DNA of 64,000 bases, from assembly GCF_022606355.1 (NCBI RefSeq), contig NZ_JAHHZQ010000002.1:62001-126000 (forward strand), written 5' to 3'. A program made the translations under genes and the position numbers. Below are positions 16,652 through 25,295 of the stretch, in pieces. Below the pieces are notes generated by a model. It worked only from the letters and a program-made list of their open reading frames with translations, ran no database searches and was not told the DNA's origin. Source of the stretch: Leifsonia shinshuensis. Lineage in GTDB: Bacteria > Actinomycetota > Actinomycetes > Actinomycetales > Microbacteriaceae. Every line of letters starts with the position of its first letter. Position 1 is the first letter of the stretch.

Positions 16652-17580
16652 CGTGCACCTCTCGTGTATGGAGCCCCCAGGACCGGGGAGATGTAGACGC
16701 TTCGGGCGAAGATGAGCAGCACGATCATCACGACGATGTACGGGAGCATCGAGATGATCTGCGGCGGGATGCTGATGCCGCCCAGTTGCAGGGCGGTGCC
16801 GAGAGCCTGAGTGAATCCGTACAGGGTCGAGATCGCGGCCACGACCCAGATGCGGCCGCGGGAGAGCATCGTGACGACGATGGCGATGTAGCCGACGCCT
16901 GCGGTCATGAACGGTGTGAATGCTCCCGTCGACAGCAGCGAAAGGTAGGCGCCGCCGATGCCGCTGAAGAAACCGCCGAGGAGGACGGCCTGCGAGCGCG
17001 TCTTCATCACTGACCCTCCCGCGGCGTCCAGCGACGACGGCTGCTGCCCGGCAGCCCGGATGGACAGCCCCCAGTTCGTCCGCGAGAGCAGGAAGGCCAC
17101 CGCCACGGCAAGCAGGATGGAGACCCAGAAAACCCCCGACTGGCTGAAGATCGACGAGCCGACCGCCGGGATGGCCGAGAGACCGGGGAGCTGCCACCGA
17201 TCCGGCGGGATGGACGGCTGACTCTGGCCGTAGGTGTTGTGGTAGAGCACGCTCGTGATGCCGCCGCCCGCGATGGTGATCGCGATGCCGAGAACGATCT
17301 GATTGAGCCCGAGCCAGACGTTCAGGACCATGAGGACGAGCGAGATGGCGATGCCGCCGATCGCGCCGCCGAGCATCCCGATCCAGATGCTGTGGCTGGC
17401 GATGGCGCACACGTAGCCCGTGTAGGCGCCGATCAGCATCATGCCCTCGATACCGAGGTTGAGGACCCCGGACTGCTCTCCGATCGTCTCGCCGACCGAC
17501 GCGAGCAGGAGCGGGATGGCCCCCGAGATGCACGCGATGATGAACGCCGAGAGGAACGACGCCGTGAGGAGCTCGCTCAT
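16648..17580 (-). CDS. ABC transporter permease, NupQ/YufQ-like
   Basis: 310 residues, eight or so membrane segments. GEQSGVLNLGIEGMMLIGAY is the signature of the second permease in BMP-type nucleoside importers. ATG 17580 overlaps the stop of the paired permease (ATGA), and its own stop overlaps the aminotransferase start, so the importer and enzyme are made from one message. In this setting the imported substrate may be a B6 vitamer rather than a nucleoside (inference). Confidence 0.85.
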   Translation of the reverse strand: MSELLTASFLSAFIIACISGAIPLLLASVGETIGEQSGVLNLGIEGMMLIGAYTGYVCAIASHSIWIGMLGGAIGGIAISLVLMVLNVWLGLNQIVLGIAITIAGGGITSVLYHNTYGQSQPSIPPDRWQLPGLSAIPAVGSSIFSQSGVFWVSILLAVAVAFLLSRTNWGLSIRAAGQQPSSLDAAGGSVMKTRSQAVLLGGFFSGIGGAYLSLLSTGAFTPFMTAGVGYIAIVVTMLSRGRIWVVAAISTLYGFTQALGTALQLGGISIPPQIISMLPYIVVMIVLLIFARSVYISPVLGAPYTRGAR

Positions 17581-18698
17581 GCGTGGACCTTCCTGCGGGT
17601 GAGGACGAGGGCCGGGCGGCGGAAGGCTTCCTTCAGCTCGTCCGGCAGATAGCTCTGGCCGAGGTCGAGCTTCGTCCCGACATACTCGGTGATGGTCATG
17701 AAGACGAGGATCAGGGCGACGATGACCATCAGGAAGTCCGTCGAGAGCCCCGCGTCGATGGAGGCCACCGTCCCGCCGGTGGCGAAGATCGAGTAGAACG
17801 CGATGAACGGGATCGATCCGACCGGACTCAGCCGGGCGAGGAAGACGAACGGCATGATCGTGGCGCCGTATCCCGGGTTCCAGTTGTTCCGCACGTAGCC
17901 CCATTGCCCGAGGATGTCCATGGACGCCGCGAGGCCGATCAGCGCACCGCTGATCAGGAACAGCACGATCGTCATCCACTTCGAGTTGATGCCCACGTGG
18001 CGAGCGGCCTTCGGGCTGGTGCCGAAGATGTCGAGCCGCAGCCCGAACGAGGTGCGGTTGAGGATGAACTGGAACACCACGGCGACGACCAGCGCGACGA
18101 TGAAGCCGATGTGGATCCGCGTGCCGGGGATGAAGGGGAGCATGTCGCCGGTGTCGAGCGTGCGCGTCTGCGGCGTCCGCTGGTTCGGGTCCTGGAAGAC
18201 GTACTCGATGAGAAGGCCGGTGAGGCCGACGCCGATGGACGACATCACCAGTGTGGTGATGATCTCATTGGTGCCGAACTGGGCCTTCAGCCACGCCGGC
18301 AGGAGAGTCCAGACGGCGCCGATCGCCATCGCGAGCAGGGTCAGTGCCAGATACGTGAGCCCGGGGCCGATCTGTTTCATCATCGTCGGGCCGAGTCCGG
18401 CGACGAACACCGCCGCGAGGAGGTACTGCCCGTCGTACCCGAGGTTCCAGAGCTGGCCCCGGAACACGACGATGAGCGCGACAGCGATGATCAGCAGCGG
18501 CGTCATCATGACCAGGCTGTGCTGCCAGTTGCCGTCCAGGACGCCGTTCTGGACGACGTCACCGTAGAACGCGAGCGGATCCTTGCCCAACGCGAGCAGG
18601 ATGAACGCAGCCGTGACCAGCGCGAGGATCACCGGGATGATCGCGCGGATGACGACGCTCGTGGACCTCCGTGCACGGCTCCGTTCAGTCGCCTGCAT
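17577..18698 (-). CDS. ABC transporter permease, NupP/YufP-like
   Basis: 373-residue permease, first of the BMP-type pair. The N-terminus is basic (RSRARRSTS), then about nine membrane segments; FRGQLWNLGYDGQYLLAAVF and FGTNEIITTLVMSSIGVGL are characteristic of YufP-like proteins. It overlaps the ATPase gene by 14 bases and the next permease by 4. Forms the channel with the NupQ-like subunit. Confidence 0.85.
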   Translation of the reverse strand: MQATERSRARRSTSVVIRAIIPVILALVTAAFILLALGKDPLAFYGDVVQNGVLDGNWQHSLVMMTPLLIIAVALIVVFRGQLWNLGYDGQYLLAAVFVAGLGPTMMKQIGPGLTYLALTLLAMAIGAVWTLLPAWLKAQFGTNEIITTLVMSSIGVGLTGLLIEYVFQDPNQRTPQTRTLDTGDMLPFIPGTRIHIGFIVALVVAVVFQFILNRTSFGLRLDIFGTSPKAARHVGINSKWMTIVLFLISGALIGLAASMDILGQWGYVRNNWNPGYGATIMPFVFLARLSPVGSIPFIAFYSIFATGGTVASIDAGLSTDFLMVIVALILVFMTITEYVGTKLDLGQSYLPDELKEAFRRPALVLTRRKVHA

Positions 18699-20292
18699 GA
18701 GTGCCTCCGATCATGTACTGCCCTACTTTCTCTGCGGTGTTCACGCCGTCGTTGTCGACCACCCCGACGATCTCGCCCTTGGAGATCACGCCGATCCGGT
18801 GCGAGAGCTCAACCAGTTCGTCGAGCTCGGTCGAGATCAGCAGCACCGCACCTCCGCCGGCCGCGAACTCGCGGAGCAGGTCGTGGACGAGCCGCACGGT
18901 CTTCAGGTCGAGCCCGTACGTGGGCTTGTTGACGACCACGACCTTGGCTCCGGGGGCGAGCTCCCTGGCGAGGAGGATCTTCTGGATGTTGCCGCCGGAG
19001 AGCGCGGCCGCCCGCGTCGACGGCGACGGCGTGCGGATCGAGTACTCGTCGATCAGACGCTTGGCCTCCGTGTTCACGGCCGACCTGTTGATCTGGCCGA
19101 ACCGCCAGAAGGGCGCCTTGCCGATGCGCTTGAGCACGAAGTTGAGCGCGACGCTGAGGTCGCACACCGTACCCTCGTGGAGGCGGTCGTCGGTGACGTA
19201 GCGCACGCCGAGCTCCTGCCGGTCGCGCACGCCGGTCCGGGTGATGTCCTCCCCCTCCAATCGCACGGCTCCCTGCACGGCGGCGCGCTGTCCCGCGACG
19301 ACCTCGGCGAGACCGGTCTGACCGTGCCCGTCGATGCCGGCGATCCCGAAGATCTCGCCCGACCGGATCCGCAGGCTCACGTCCTTGACCATGACATCGG
19401 TCGTGCGTCCAGAGGAGGTCACGTCGTCGAGCTCGATGACGACCGGGCGAGCGCTCAGATCGACCTGGGCGACTTCGCGCGTCGCCTCGGTCGCACCAGC
19501 GAGATCTGCGGCCTCGTCGAGCGTGCCGGCCTTCCGCAGGTCCTCGCCGAACATGGCTCGGAGGATCTCGGCCTGAGCCTGGTCCTCGTCGAGCTCCTTC
19601 ATCCGCTCGGGCGAGAGGAACCCCACCTTCTTGCCCGACCGGAGCACGGTGACGCAGTCCCCCATCGAGTACGCCTCCCGGAGCTTGTGGGTGATGAAGA
19701 CGACACCGAGTCCGCGTTCCGTGAGCCGGCCGATGCTCTCGGCGAGGTTCTCGATGGCCGACGGGGTCAACATCGAGGTGGGCTCGTCGAGGATCAGCAG
19801 CCGGCTGCCTTTCCACATCGCCTTGGCGATCTCGACCTGCTGCTGCTGGCCGAGTCCCAGGTCGCTCGCCAGCGTGCGCGGGTCGATCGAGATCCCGAGA
19901 AGCGCCGAGAGCTCGTCGAGACGCGAGCGGGCCTCCTTCTCCTTCAGCAGGAGCCCGGTCTCCCCGAGCATCAGATTCTCGATGACCGTCAGGCTCGGCA
20001 CGAGCGTCGAGTGCTGGTGGACCACGCCGATCCCGTGTCGCATGGCGATCTTGGGCGAGCCGATCGACACCGTCTCGCCGTCGATCGTGATGGTGCCAGA
20101 ATCGGGAAGCTGCATCCCGGCCAGGATGCTGATGAGGGTGGACTTGCCCGCTCCGTTCTCTCCGAGCAGGCAGTGCACCTGCCCCGAGACGAGGTCGAGC
20201 GAGATGTCGTCGTTGGCGACCACGCCAGGGAACGCCTTGGTGATGTTGTTGAGCGAGATGACGCCGGTCAGGGGCACGGTATCCGTGAGCAT
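18685..20292 (-). CDS. ABC transporter ATP-binding protein, NupO/YufO-like (two domains)
   Basis: 535 residues with two fused ATPase domains. The first has LLGENGAGKSTLISILAG and LGLGQQQQVEIAKAM; the second has a degenerate P-loop (GIDGHGQTGL) but a clear LSGGNIQKILLARELAP signature and VNKPTYGLDL in place of the usual DEPT. This asymmetry is normal for the sugar/nucleoside class. ATG 20292 has GGAGGACC upstream. It energises the two permeases and follows the binding lipoprotein. Confidence 0.88.
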   Translation of the reverse strand: MLTDTVPLTGVISLNNITKAFPGVVANDDISLDLVSGQVHCLLGENGAGKSTLISILAGMQLPDSGTITIDGETVSIGSPKIAMRHGIGVVHQHSTLVPSLTVIENLMLGETGLLLKEKEARSRLDELSALLGISIDPRTLASDLGLGQQQQVEIAKAMWKGSRLLILDEPTSMLTPSAIENLAESIGRLTERGLGVVFITHKLREAYSMGDCVTVLRSGKKVGFLSPERMKELDEDQAQAEILRAMFGEDLRKAGTLDEAADLAGATEATREVAQVDLSARPVVIELDDVTSSGRTTDVMVKDVSLRIRSGEIFGIAGIDGHGQTGLAEVVAGQRAAVQGAVRLEGEDITRTGVRDRQELGVRYVTDDRLHEGTVCDLSVALNFVLKRIGKAPFWRFGQINRSAVNTEAKRLIDEYSIRTPSPSTRAAALSGGNIQKILLARELAPGAKVVVVNKPTYGLDLKTVRLVHDLLREFAAGGGAVLLISTELDELVELSHRIGVISKGEIVGVVDNDGVNTAEKVGQYMIGGTHAGD

Positions 20293-20376
20293 GGGCGTGA
20301 ACGGTCCTCCGGTCGGACGGGGCGGGTGGGGCGGCGGGACTCGCTGCCCCACCCGGGAGATGGGTCGGTCAGCGGA

Positions 20377-21459
20377 TCACTTCGCGAGGATCTTGTCGAG
20401 CTGATCCTTCGTCTGCGCCTGGTCGACCTTGATCGCACCCGAGTTGATCTTCGTCGTCGCGTCCTTGACGGCGGACTTGATGTCGGAAGTCAGGTTCGGG
20501 GTGTCCTGCAGCAGCATCCCGCCGTTGGCCAGATCGAGGTTGTACGGCTTCTTCGCGTAGGTGCCCGCCTTGATGTCCTTGACGGCCTGCTCGTAGGTGC
20601 CGGTGAACGACCAGAGCGCAGAGGTCAGGAGGGCGTCCTTCGACGTGAAGAGGTCGGAGACGTCACCGATGTCGGCGATGTACTTGACCTTGTTGCCGGA
20701 CGCGTTGGCGTCGTTGACCGCCGCCACGTAGCCGACCGTTGCGCCGTCGCCCATGCCGAAGATGACATCGTCGCCCTTCGCGATCAGCTGCTGGACGATG
20801 GACTTGCCGCCCTTGGAGTCGTCGTAGCCGGCGGCCGAGATATAGGCCACGTCGATCTGGATGGCCGGATCGATGCTGCGAGCGCCCTGGGCGAAGCCGC
20901 CGGACATGGAGTACCAGTTCACGTCGTCGGCCGAGATGGCGACACCGAGCTTCTTCGACTGGGTGGTCTTGGCTGCGGCGATGCCGGCGAGGTACCCGAC
21001 TTGCTCGGCGCTGAAGGTGATGACGCCGACCTTTCCTGGCACCTGCTTGCTCGGGTAGTCGGTGACGAGCACGGGCACGCCGGTATTGGCCTGGGCCTTG
21101 GCCGCCGCGTCGCCGAAGCCGGAGGCGTGGGCGATGACGAATCCGACGCCGGACTTCTTGGCCGCCTGCTCGATGTTGGTCTCCGGGTTGTCGTAGCCGA
21201 CGTTCGGGTAGGAGTCGAGCTTGAGACCGAGGTTGTCCGCGGCCTCCTGGGCGTCCTTGAGGCCGACCTGGTTCCAGCCGTGGTCGGCTTCGGTGGCGGG
21301 CGTGACGATGGCCATGCGGCTGAACGACGCGCCTGTGCTTCCGGTCGTCGAACCGGCGCTCGTATCGTTGCCGCGACCCGAGCACGCCGCGAGTAGGGCA
21401 ACGACGGCGAGCGTCGAACCGGCCGCTAGGACCGTGCGCTTCAGAATGGAGCTGTGCAT
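20377..21459 (-). CDS. BMP-family substrate-binding lipoprotein (PnrA/BmpA class)
   Basis: 360 residues; signal peptide with lipobox LAAC, Cys near residue 26. The mature domain resembles BmpA/PnrA nucleoside binders: HGWNQVGLKDAQEAADNLG, NIEQAAKKSGVGFVIAHASGFG, VGYLAGIAAAKTTQ, VIFGMGDGATVGYVAAVN. First gene of a seven-gene minus-strand operon (binding protein, ATPase, two permeases, aminotransferase, IclR, M20). AGGAGAGG precedes ATG 21459. Because every downstream enzyme partner is B6-related, this may bind pyridoxine, pyridoxal or pyridoxamine (inference, not shown by residues). Confidence 0.85.
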   Translation of the reverse strand: MHSSILKRTVLAAGSTLAVVALLAACSGRGNDTSAGSTTGSTGASFSRMAIVTPATEADHGWNQVGLKDAQEAADNLGLKLDSYPNVGYDNPETNIEQAAKKSGVGFVIAHASGFGDAAAKAQANTGVPVLVTDYPSKQVPGKVGVITFSAEQVGYLAGIAAAKTTQSKKLGVAISADDVNWYSMSGGFAQGARSIDPAIQIDVAYISAAGYDDSKGGKSIVQQLIAKGDDVIFGMGDGATVGYVAAVNDANASGNKVKYIADIGDVSDLFTSKDALLTSALWSFTGTYEQAVKDIKAGTYAKKPYNLDLANGGMLLQDTPNLTSDIKSAVKDATTKINSGAIKVDQAQTKDQLDKILAK

Positions 21460-21524
21460 TGCGGGTTCCTCTCCTGGACGTGTACCGCGTCACTGCGAAA
21501 CACACCACCGCGAGTGGGGTTGTT

Positions 21525-21562
21525 TTCTCACAATGTGCGGATAGATGATGACACTATGAGAA
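21525..21562. promoter_or_regulatory. Three-arm operator, site 1 (importer/lipoprotein gap)
   Basis: Arms TTCTCACA (21525-21532), TGTGCGGA (21534-21541) and TATGAGAA (21555-21562). The first two form a near-palindrome around one base; the third is a direct repeat of the second, 21 bases on. The same register recurs at sites 2 and 3, and nearly at site 4. It lies between the BMP lipoprotein gene and the divergent small lipoprotein gene. Confidence 0.65.
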
Positions 21563-21578
21563 GAAAGGACGGTGGTCA

Positions 21579-22082
21579 ATGCCGATTTCCGGAGATTTAC
21601 ACAAACGAAACGATGCGTGCCGCCGCCGCGCCGCCGCGGGCGGCGCGATCCTGATCGCCGCCACGCTCGCACTGGCGGGATGCAGTGCACCTTCCACCCC
21701 CGACGCATCCACGCCCTCCCCGACCTGGACCAACGTCGTGAAAGCGCCGAATGACGCCGAGGCATTCGCCACGCTCGGCAGCGTCGCGCCGCCGGCTGCG
21801 CGGCTGCAGGAGGGCGCCCGGGTGCAGGGAACACAGTGCTGGACGCCGTCCGAGCATCTCTTCCGCGACGCCGCAGTCGCCCCACCGAGCGTCTTCCGAG
21901 TGATCTGCCGCGTGCACTACGAGCTCTCGGACGCCGCGCGCTACACCGACGTGGTCTGCATCGGCGACTTCGACAAGCAGCCGATGCTGAACGATTGCTA
22001 CATCTGGAAGCCGCACCTCGGCGATCCCACCTTCGACGACGGCGACTCGCTCGCGTCACCCCCGCCGACGCCTCTGCCCTGA
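21579..22082 (+). CDS. Small secreted lipoprotein, unknown function
   Basis: 167 residues. A basic N-terminus (KRNDACRRRAAAGG) and hydrophobic core end in the lipobox LALAGC, so the mature protein is membrane-anchored outside the cell. It has five further Cys, suggesting disulfides (CWTP, VICRVHYE, VVCIGDF, DCYIW). I do not recognise the domain. It lies between the importer operon and the 4-pyridoxolactonase operon and shares a promoter gap carrying operator site 1, so it may be part of the B6 regulon. ATG 21579 has AAAGGAC upstream. Confidence 0.7.
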   Translation: MPISGDLHKRNDACRRRAAAGGAILIAATLALAGCSAPSTPDASTPSPTWTNVVKAPNDAEAFATLGSVAPPAARLQEGARVQGTQCWTPSEHLFRDAAVAPPSVFRVICRVHYELSDAARYTDVVCIGDFDKQPMLNDCYIWKPHLGDPTFDDGDSLASPPPTPLP

Positions 22083-22098
22083 CGCCTGACTCAGCCTC

Positions 22099-22154
22099 TT
22101 GACCAGGGCGGGTGATCTCTCATATGGTGAAGCAAATTTCACAACATGCGAGAA
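22099..22154 (+). promoter_or_regulatory. Promoter and three-arm operator, site 2 (4-pyridoxolactonase operon)
   Basis: A -35 candidate TTGACC (22099-22104) is 18 bases from a -10 candidate TATGGT (22123-22128). Operator arms CTCTCATA (22117-22124) and TGCGAGAA (22147-22154) stand exactly as far apart as the outer arms of site 1; the middle arm GGTGAAGC (22126-22133) is weak. The left arm overlaps the -10 region, so a bound regulator could block RNA polymerase. Confidence 0.55.
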
Positions 22155-22178
22155 ACTCGCCTGCAGAGAGGTGAAAAC

Positions 22179-22937
22179 ATGGCGGATCCGAAGGTGTACC
22201 TGCTCGACGGCGGAACCCTGGTCATCGACGCGTCGGACGTCCACTGGCACATCGACACCGGGACACCCGTGCGATTCCCCGTTTACTCCGTGCTCGTCGA
22301 GCATCCCGATGGGCTCATTCTCTACGACACGGGCTTCGATCTCGACCATGTCAACAAGGTGTTGCCCTTCGAGCTGCCGCTGCAGACCCCCGAGCAGACC
22401 ATCCCGGCTCAGCTCGCTCTGTGCGGCTACACGCCGGAGGACGTCGATATCGTGGTGAACTCCCACTTCCACTTCGACCACGTCGGCGGCAACAAGTACC
22501 TGACGAACGCGACCACGCTGGTCCACACGGCGGAACTGCGCCAGGCGAAGGTCCCCGAGCCCTTCGAACGCCTGGGATACTCGGACCTCTCGTTCGACCA
22601 CCCCGGTGTGAGCTACAAGCCGATCTCCGGCGACTACGAGATCGTGCCGGGAGTGTGGCTCTTCGAGACCCCCGGCCACACCATCGGCCACTACTCGATG
22701 CTCGTCGAGATGAGCAACGAGCGGAGCATGCTCTTCTGCGGAGACGCCGCGTACACGCGCACGACGCTCGAGAAGGAGTGGATCGCCGGTTTCCACCTCG
22801 ACCCCGCCAAGTCCGTCCAGGCGATCCGCCGACTGAACTACCTCGGCCGAACCAAGGAGGCCGACATCTACCCGTCGCACGAGCTCGCCTCGTTCGAGAC
22901 CTGGAAGCTCGCGCCGGAGTACTACGGCGGCAACTGA
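22179..22937 (+). CDS. 4-Pyridoxolactonase (metallo-beta-lactamase fold)
   Basis: 252-residue zinc hydrolase expected to open 4-pyridoxolactone to 4-pyridoxate in the cytosol. HFHFDH at 96-101 is the metal motif, with DHVGGNKY after it, TPGHTIGHYSMLVE near 175 and GDAAYT supplying the bridging Asp. KVYLLDGGTLV, VRFPVYSVLVEHPDG, HVNKVLPFE and ERLGYSDLSF closely resemble the M. loti enzyme as I remember it. ATG 22179 with GAGAGGTG is preferred over ATG 22146, which lies inside the operator. It leads an operon with the dehydrogenase and oxidase of the same pathway. Confidence 0.85.
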   Translation: MADPKVYLLDGGTLVIDASDVHWHIDTGTPVRFPVYSVLVEHPDGLILYDTGFDLDHVNKVLPFELPLQTPEQTIPAQLALCGYTPEDVDIVVNSHFHFDHVGGNKYLTNATTLVHTAELRQAKVPEPFERLGYSDLSFDHPGVSYKPISGDYEIVPGVWLFETPGHTIGHYSMLVEMSNERSMLFCGDAAYTRTTLEKEWIAGFHLDPAKSVQAIRRLNYLGRTKEADIYPSHELASFETWKLAPEYYGGN

Positions 22938-22987
22938 GCGTCACCAACCCGTGAACGTCCCATAACGAAAGAGGAGAACCGCCCACC

Positions 22988-23716
22988 ATGACTGAACAGC
23001 GTGTCGCGATCGTCACCGGAGCCGCGCAGGGAATCGGAGCAGCCATCGCCCGCGAGCTCGCGGCAGACGGCCACAAGGTCGTCGTAGCCGACCTCAACCT
23101 CGAGGGCGCCTCCGCGGTCGCCCAGGAGATCGACGGCGTCGCCAAGCTGCTCGACATCTCCGACGAAGCAGCGGTCGCCCGTGTCGTCGGCGAAGTGGTC
23201 GACGAGTTCGGCCGCATCGACATCCTGGTCAACAACGCCGGCCTCGTCCCCTTCACCCCCTGGGAGAAGCTCGACTTCGCCGAGTGGAAGCGCGTCTTCG
23301 ACGTCAACGTCAACGGTCTCTACCTGATGACCAAGTCGGCCGGCGACGTCATGGCACAGGGCGGCTACGGCCGGATCGTGAACATCGCCTCCAACACGTT
23401 CGTCGCAGGAACCCCGAACTGCGCGCACTATGTGGCGACGAAGGGCGCGTACATCGGCTTCACCCGGGCGCTCGCCGGCGAGATCGGCAAGCACGGGATC
23501 ACGATCAACGCCGTCGCGCCCGGGATCATCGCCAGCGAGGGCGTGCTCTCCGGCCCGCACGCCGACGGGTTCGACTACGTCGTGCCGATGCAGGCGTTCG
23601 CGCGCCGCGGGGTTCCGAGCGACATCGGCCCGGCAGTCGCATTCCTGGCCTCCGAGAAGGCGAGCTGGATCACAGGTCAGACCCTCGTGGTCGACGGCGG
23701 CCACACGCGCAACTGA
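22988..23716 (+). CDS. Pyridoxal 4-dehydrogenase, SDR type
   Basis: 242-residue short-chain dehydrogenase. TGAAQGIG at 10-17 binds NAD, NNAG is at 82-85, and Ser135, Tyr148 and Lys152 (YVATK) form the catalytic triad. Expected reaction: pyridoxal (hemiacetal) to 4-pyridoxolactone with NAD. M. loti uses an SDR here, whereas Microbacterium luteolum is reported to use an aldo-keto reductase; this gene follows the M. loti solution. AGAGGAGAA precedes ATG 22988. Substrate is assigned from position between lactonase and oxidase; on sequence alone it is only an SDR. Confidence 0.75.
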   Translation: MTEQRVAIVTGAAQGIGAAIARELAADGHKVVVADLNLEGASAVAQEIDGVAKLLDISDEAAVARVVGEVVDEFGRIDILVNNAGLVPFTPWEKLDFAEWKRVFDVNVNGLYLMTKSAGDVMAQGGYGRIVNIASNTFVAGTPNCAHYVATKGAYIGFTRALAGEIGKHGITINAVAPGIIASEGVLSGPHADGFDYVVPMQAFARRGVPSDIGPAVAFLASEKASWITGQTLVVDGGHTRN

Positions 23717-23719
23717 GCG

Positions 23720-25243
23720 ATGACCGGCACCGACGTCCTCATCATCGGCGCCGGCTCGGCCGGCAGCGTCCTGGCGGATCGGCTGAGCCGAGACCCCGAC
23801 CGCACGGTCACCGTGCTCGAGGCCGGCACGCGGATCACCGACCCGGACATGCGCCGCCCCGAGCTCTGGCCGTTCATCGACGGCCGGGACTACGACTGGG
23901 CCTACCGGACGACCCCCCAGCCGGGCCTGGCCGGGCGCTCGCTCGAATGGCCGCGCGGCAAGGGCATCGGAGGCTCCAGCAACCTGCACGCGATGGCGCA
24001 CATGCGCGGCTGTCGCGCCGACTTCCAGCGCTGGGTGGACGCGACGGGCGATCCGCGGTGGTCGTGGGAGGGGCTCCTTTCTGCGTTCGAACGGATCGAG
24101 TCCCGCCGGCCCGGTGAGCCCGGCCTGCCTGTCGTCGTGCCGGGTCCGGAGCTCAGCAGCCCGCTGGTGACCGACTACCTGAACGCCTGGGCAGGGCTCG
24201 GCGTCGACCGCATCGCGGATCACAACGGCGGCGAGATGATCGGGGCGACCCCGAACTCGCTGACGATCGCGGACGGGAGGCGTGTGACCGCCTCCGACGC
24301 CTTCCTCGATCCCGCGCTCGGCCGCCCCAACCTCCACCTCGTGGACCGTGCGACGGTGCACACCCTCGAGATCGATCGCGGGCGTGTGACCGGCGCGCGG
24401 TACGAGCGCGACGGACGGCTGGAGACGATCCACGCCGCCGTCGTCGTGCTCGCCTCGGGCGCCGTCGCCGATCCACTGCTCCTGATGCGCTCGGGCGTCG
24501 GCGACCCGGAGATCCTCCGCAGCGCAGGGGTGCCGGTCGTCGCGGAGACTCCCGGGGTCGGCGCGAACCTGCATGACCATCTCCTCGGCGCCGGCAACGT
24601 CTACCTCTCGGCGAAGACCGTCCCTCCCACGAGGCTCCAGCTCTCCGAGTCGATGACCTATCTGTCGGCCGCCGGGCTCGACGTCCGCACGGGGGCACCG
24701 GACATCGTGGTGGGCTGCGTCGTGGGCCCGAGCGCTTCCGAGGTGTATCGCGGCGAGCTCGCGGACGTGCCGGCCGGCGGCGCGTACACCCTTCTCTTCG
24801 GCGTCACGAACCCGACGAGCCGTGGTTCGCTGCGGATCTCGGGTCCGGACGTCGATGACGCACCCGTCATCGATCCGCAGTACCTCTCCACCGAGCACGA
24901 CCGCGCCCTGTTCCGCAGCGCGCTCGAGCACGCCCGGCTGGTCGGCGCCACGAACGCTCTGGCCGTGTGGCGCTCGGAGGAGCTGCTCCCGGGAGCCGGG
25001 GTGCAGAGCGCTGAGCGACTCGACGCCTTCATCCAGCGGGCCGCGATCACCCACCACCATCCTGTCGGCACGCTGCGGATGGGCGCTGAGGACGCCGCCC
25101 CGGTCACCCCTGGCCTCGCGCTGCGTGCCCTCGACGGCTGCTATGTCGTCGACGCGTCCGTGATCCCGTCGATCACAGCAGGACCGGTGCACGCGGCCGT
25201 CCTGGCGATCGCAGAGTCGTTCGCCGACACTTTCACGGACTGA
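23720..25243 (+). CDS. GMC flavin oxidase, probable pyridoxine 4-oxidase
   Basis: 507-residue GMC oxidoreductase. GAGSAG at 10-15 binds FAD; GKGIGGSSNLHAMAHMRG is the GMC signature 1 region; His447 (HHHPVGTLRMG) and His491 (ITAGPVHAAV) are the active-site pair. Expected reaction: pyridoxine plus oxygen to pyridoxal plus H2O2. M. loti has a second GMC enzyme for 4-pyridoxate oxidation at C5 and none is seen here, so this protein could instead, or also, do that step. ATG 23720 is four bases after the dehydrogenase stop. Ends before a strong terminator. Confidence 0.75.
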   Translation: MTGTDVLIIGAGSAGSVLADRLSRDPDRTVTVLEAGTRITDPDMRRPELWPFIDGRDYDWAYRTTPQPGLAGRSLEWPRGKGIGGSSNLHAMAHMRGCRADFQRWVDATGDPRWSWEGLLSAFERIESRRPGEPGLPVVVPGPELSSPLVTDYLNAWAGLGVDRIADHNGGEMIGATPNSLTIADGRRVTASDAFLDPALGRPNLHLVDRATVHTLEIDRGRVTGARYERDGRLETIHAAVVVLASGAVADPLLLMRSGVGDPEILRSAGVPVVAETPGVGANLHDHLLGAGNVYLSAKTVPPTRLQLSESMTYLSAAGLDVRTGAPDIVVGCVVGPSASEVYRGELADVPAGGAYTLLFGVTNPTSRGSLRISGPDVDDAPVIDPQYLSTEHDRALFRSALEHARLVGATNALAVWRSEELLPGAGVQSAERLDAFIQRAAITHHHPVGTLRMGAEDAAPVTPGLALRALDGCYVVDASVIPSITAGPVHAAVLAIAESFADTFTD

Positions 25244-25252
25244 GGACACGAA

Positions 25253-25290
25253 GAGGGGGCCGCACGCGTCATCCCGCGTGCGGCCCCCTC
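25253..25290. terminator. Bidirectional terminator hairpin
   Basis: GAGGGGGCCGCACGCG (25253-25268) and CGCGTGCGGCCCCCTC (25275-25290) form a perfect 16-bp stem with a 6-base loop, exactly in the gap between the convergent GMC oxidase and YbhB-like genes. It separates the two catabolic operons. T-runs are lacking on both sides, as is common in high-GC genomes. Confidence 0.8.
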
Positions 25291-25295
25291 ACGTC

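Noticed and set aside
20293-20376. A riboswitch or leader in the gap between the BMP lipoprotein and the ATPase gene
   Set aside because: The 84-base gap shows only a ribosome site and GC-rich sequence with no recognisable aptamer or terminator pairing.
18583-21396. Plus-strand open frame of about 940 codons across the importer genes
   Set aside because: It is the mirror of the ATPase and BMP lipoprotein frames; composition is dominated by Asp, Arg, Val and Gly and no domain is visible.
22922-25249. Minus-strand open frame of about 775 codons across the SDR and GMC genes
   Set aside because: Both plus-strand genes have intact catalytic motifs, and the opposite frame shows no domain or ribosome site.
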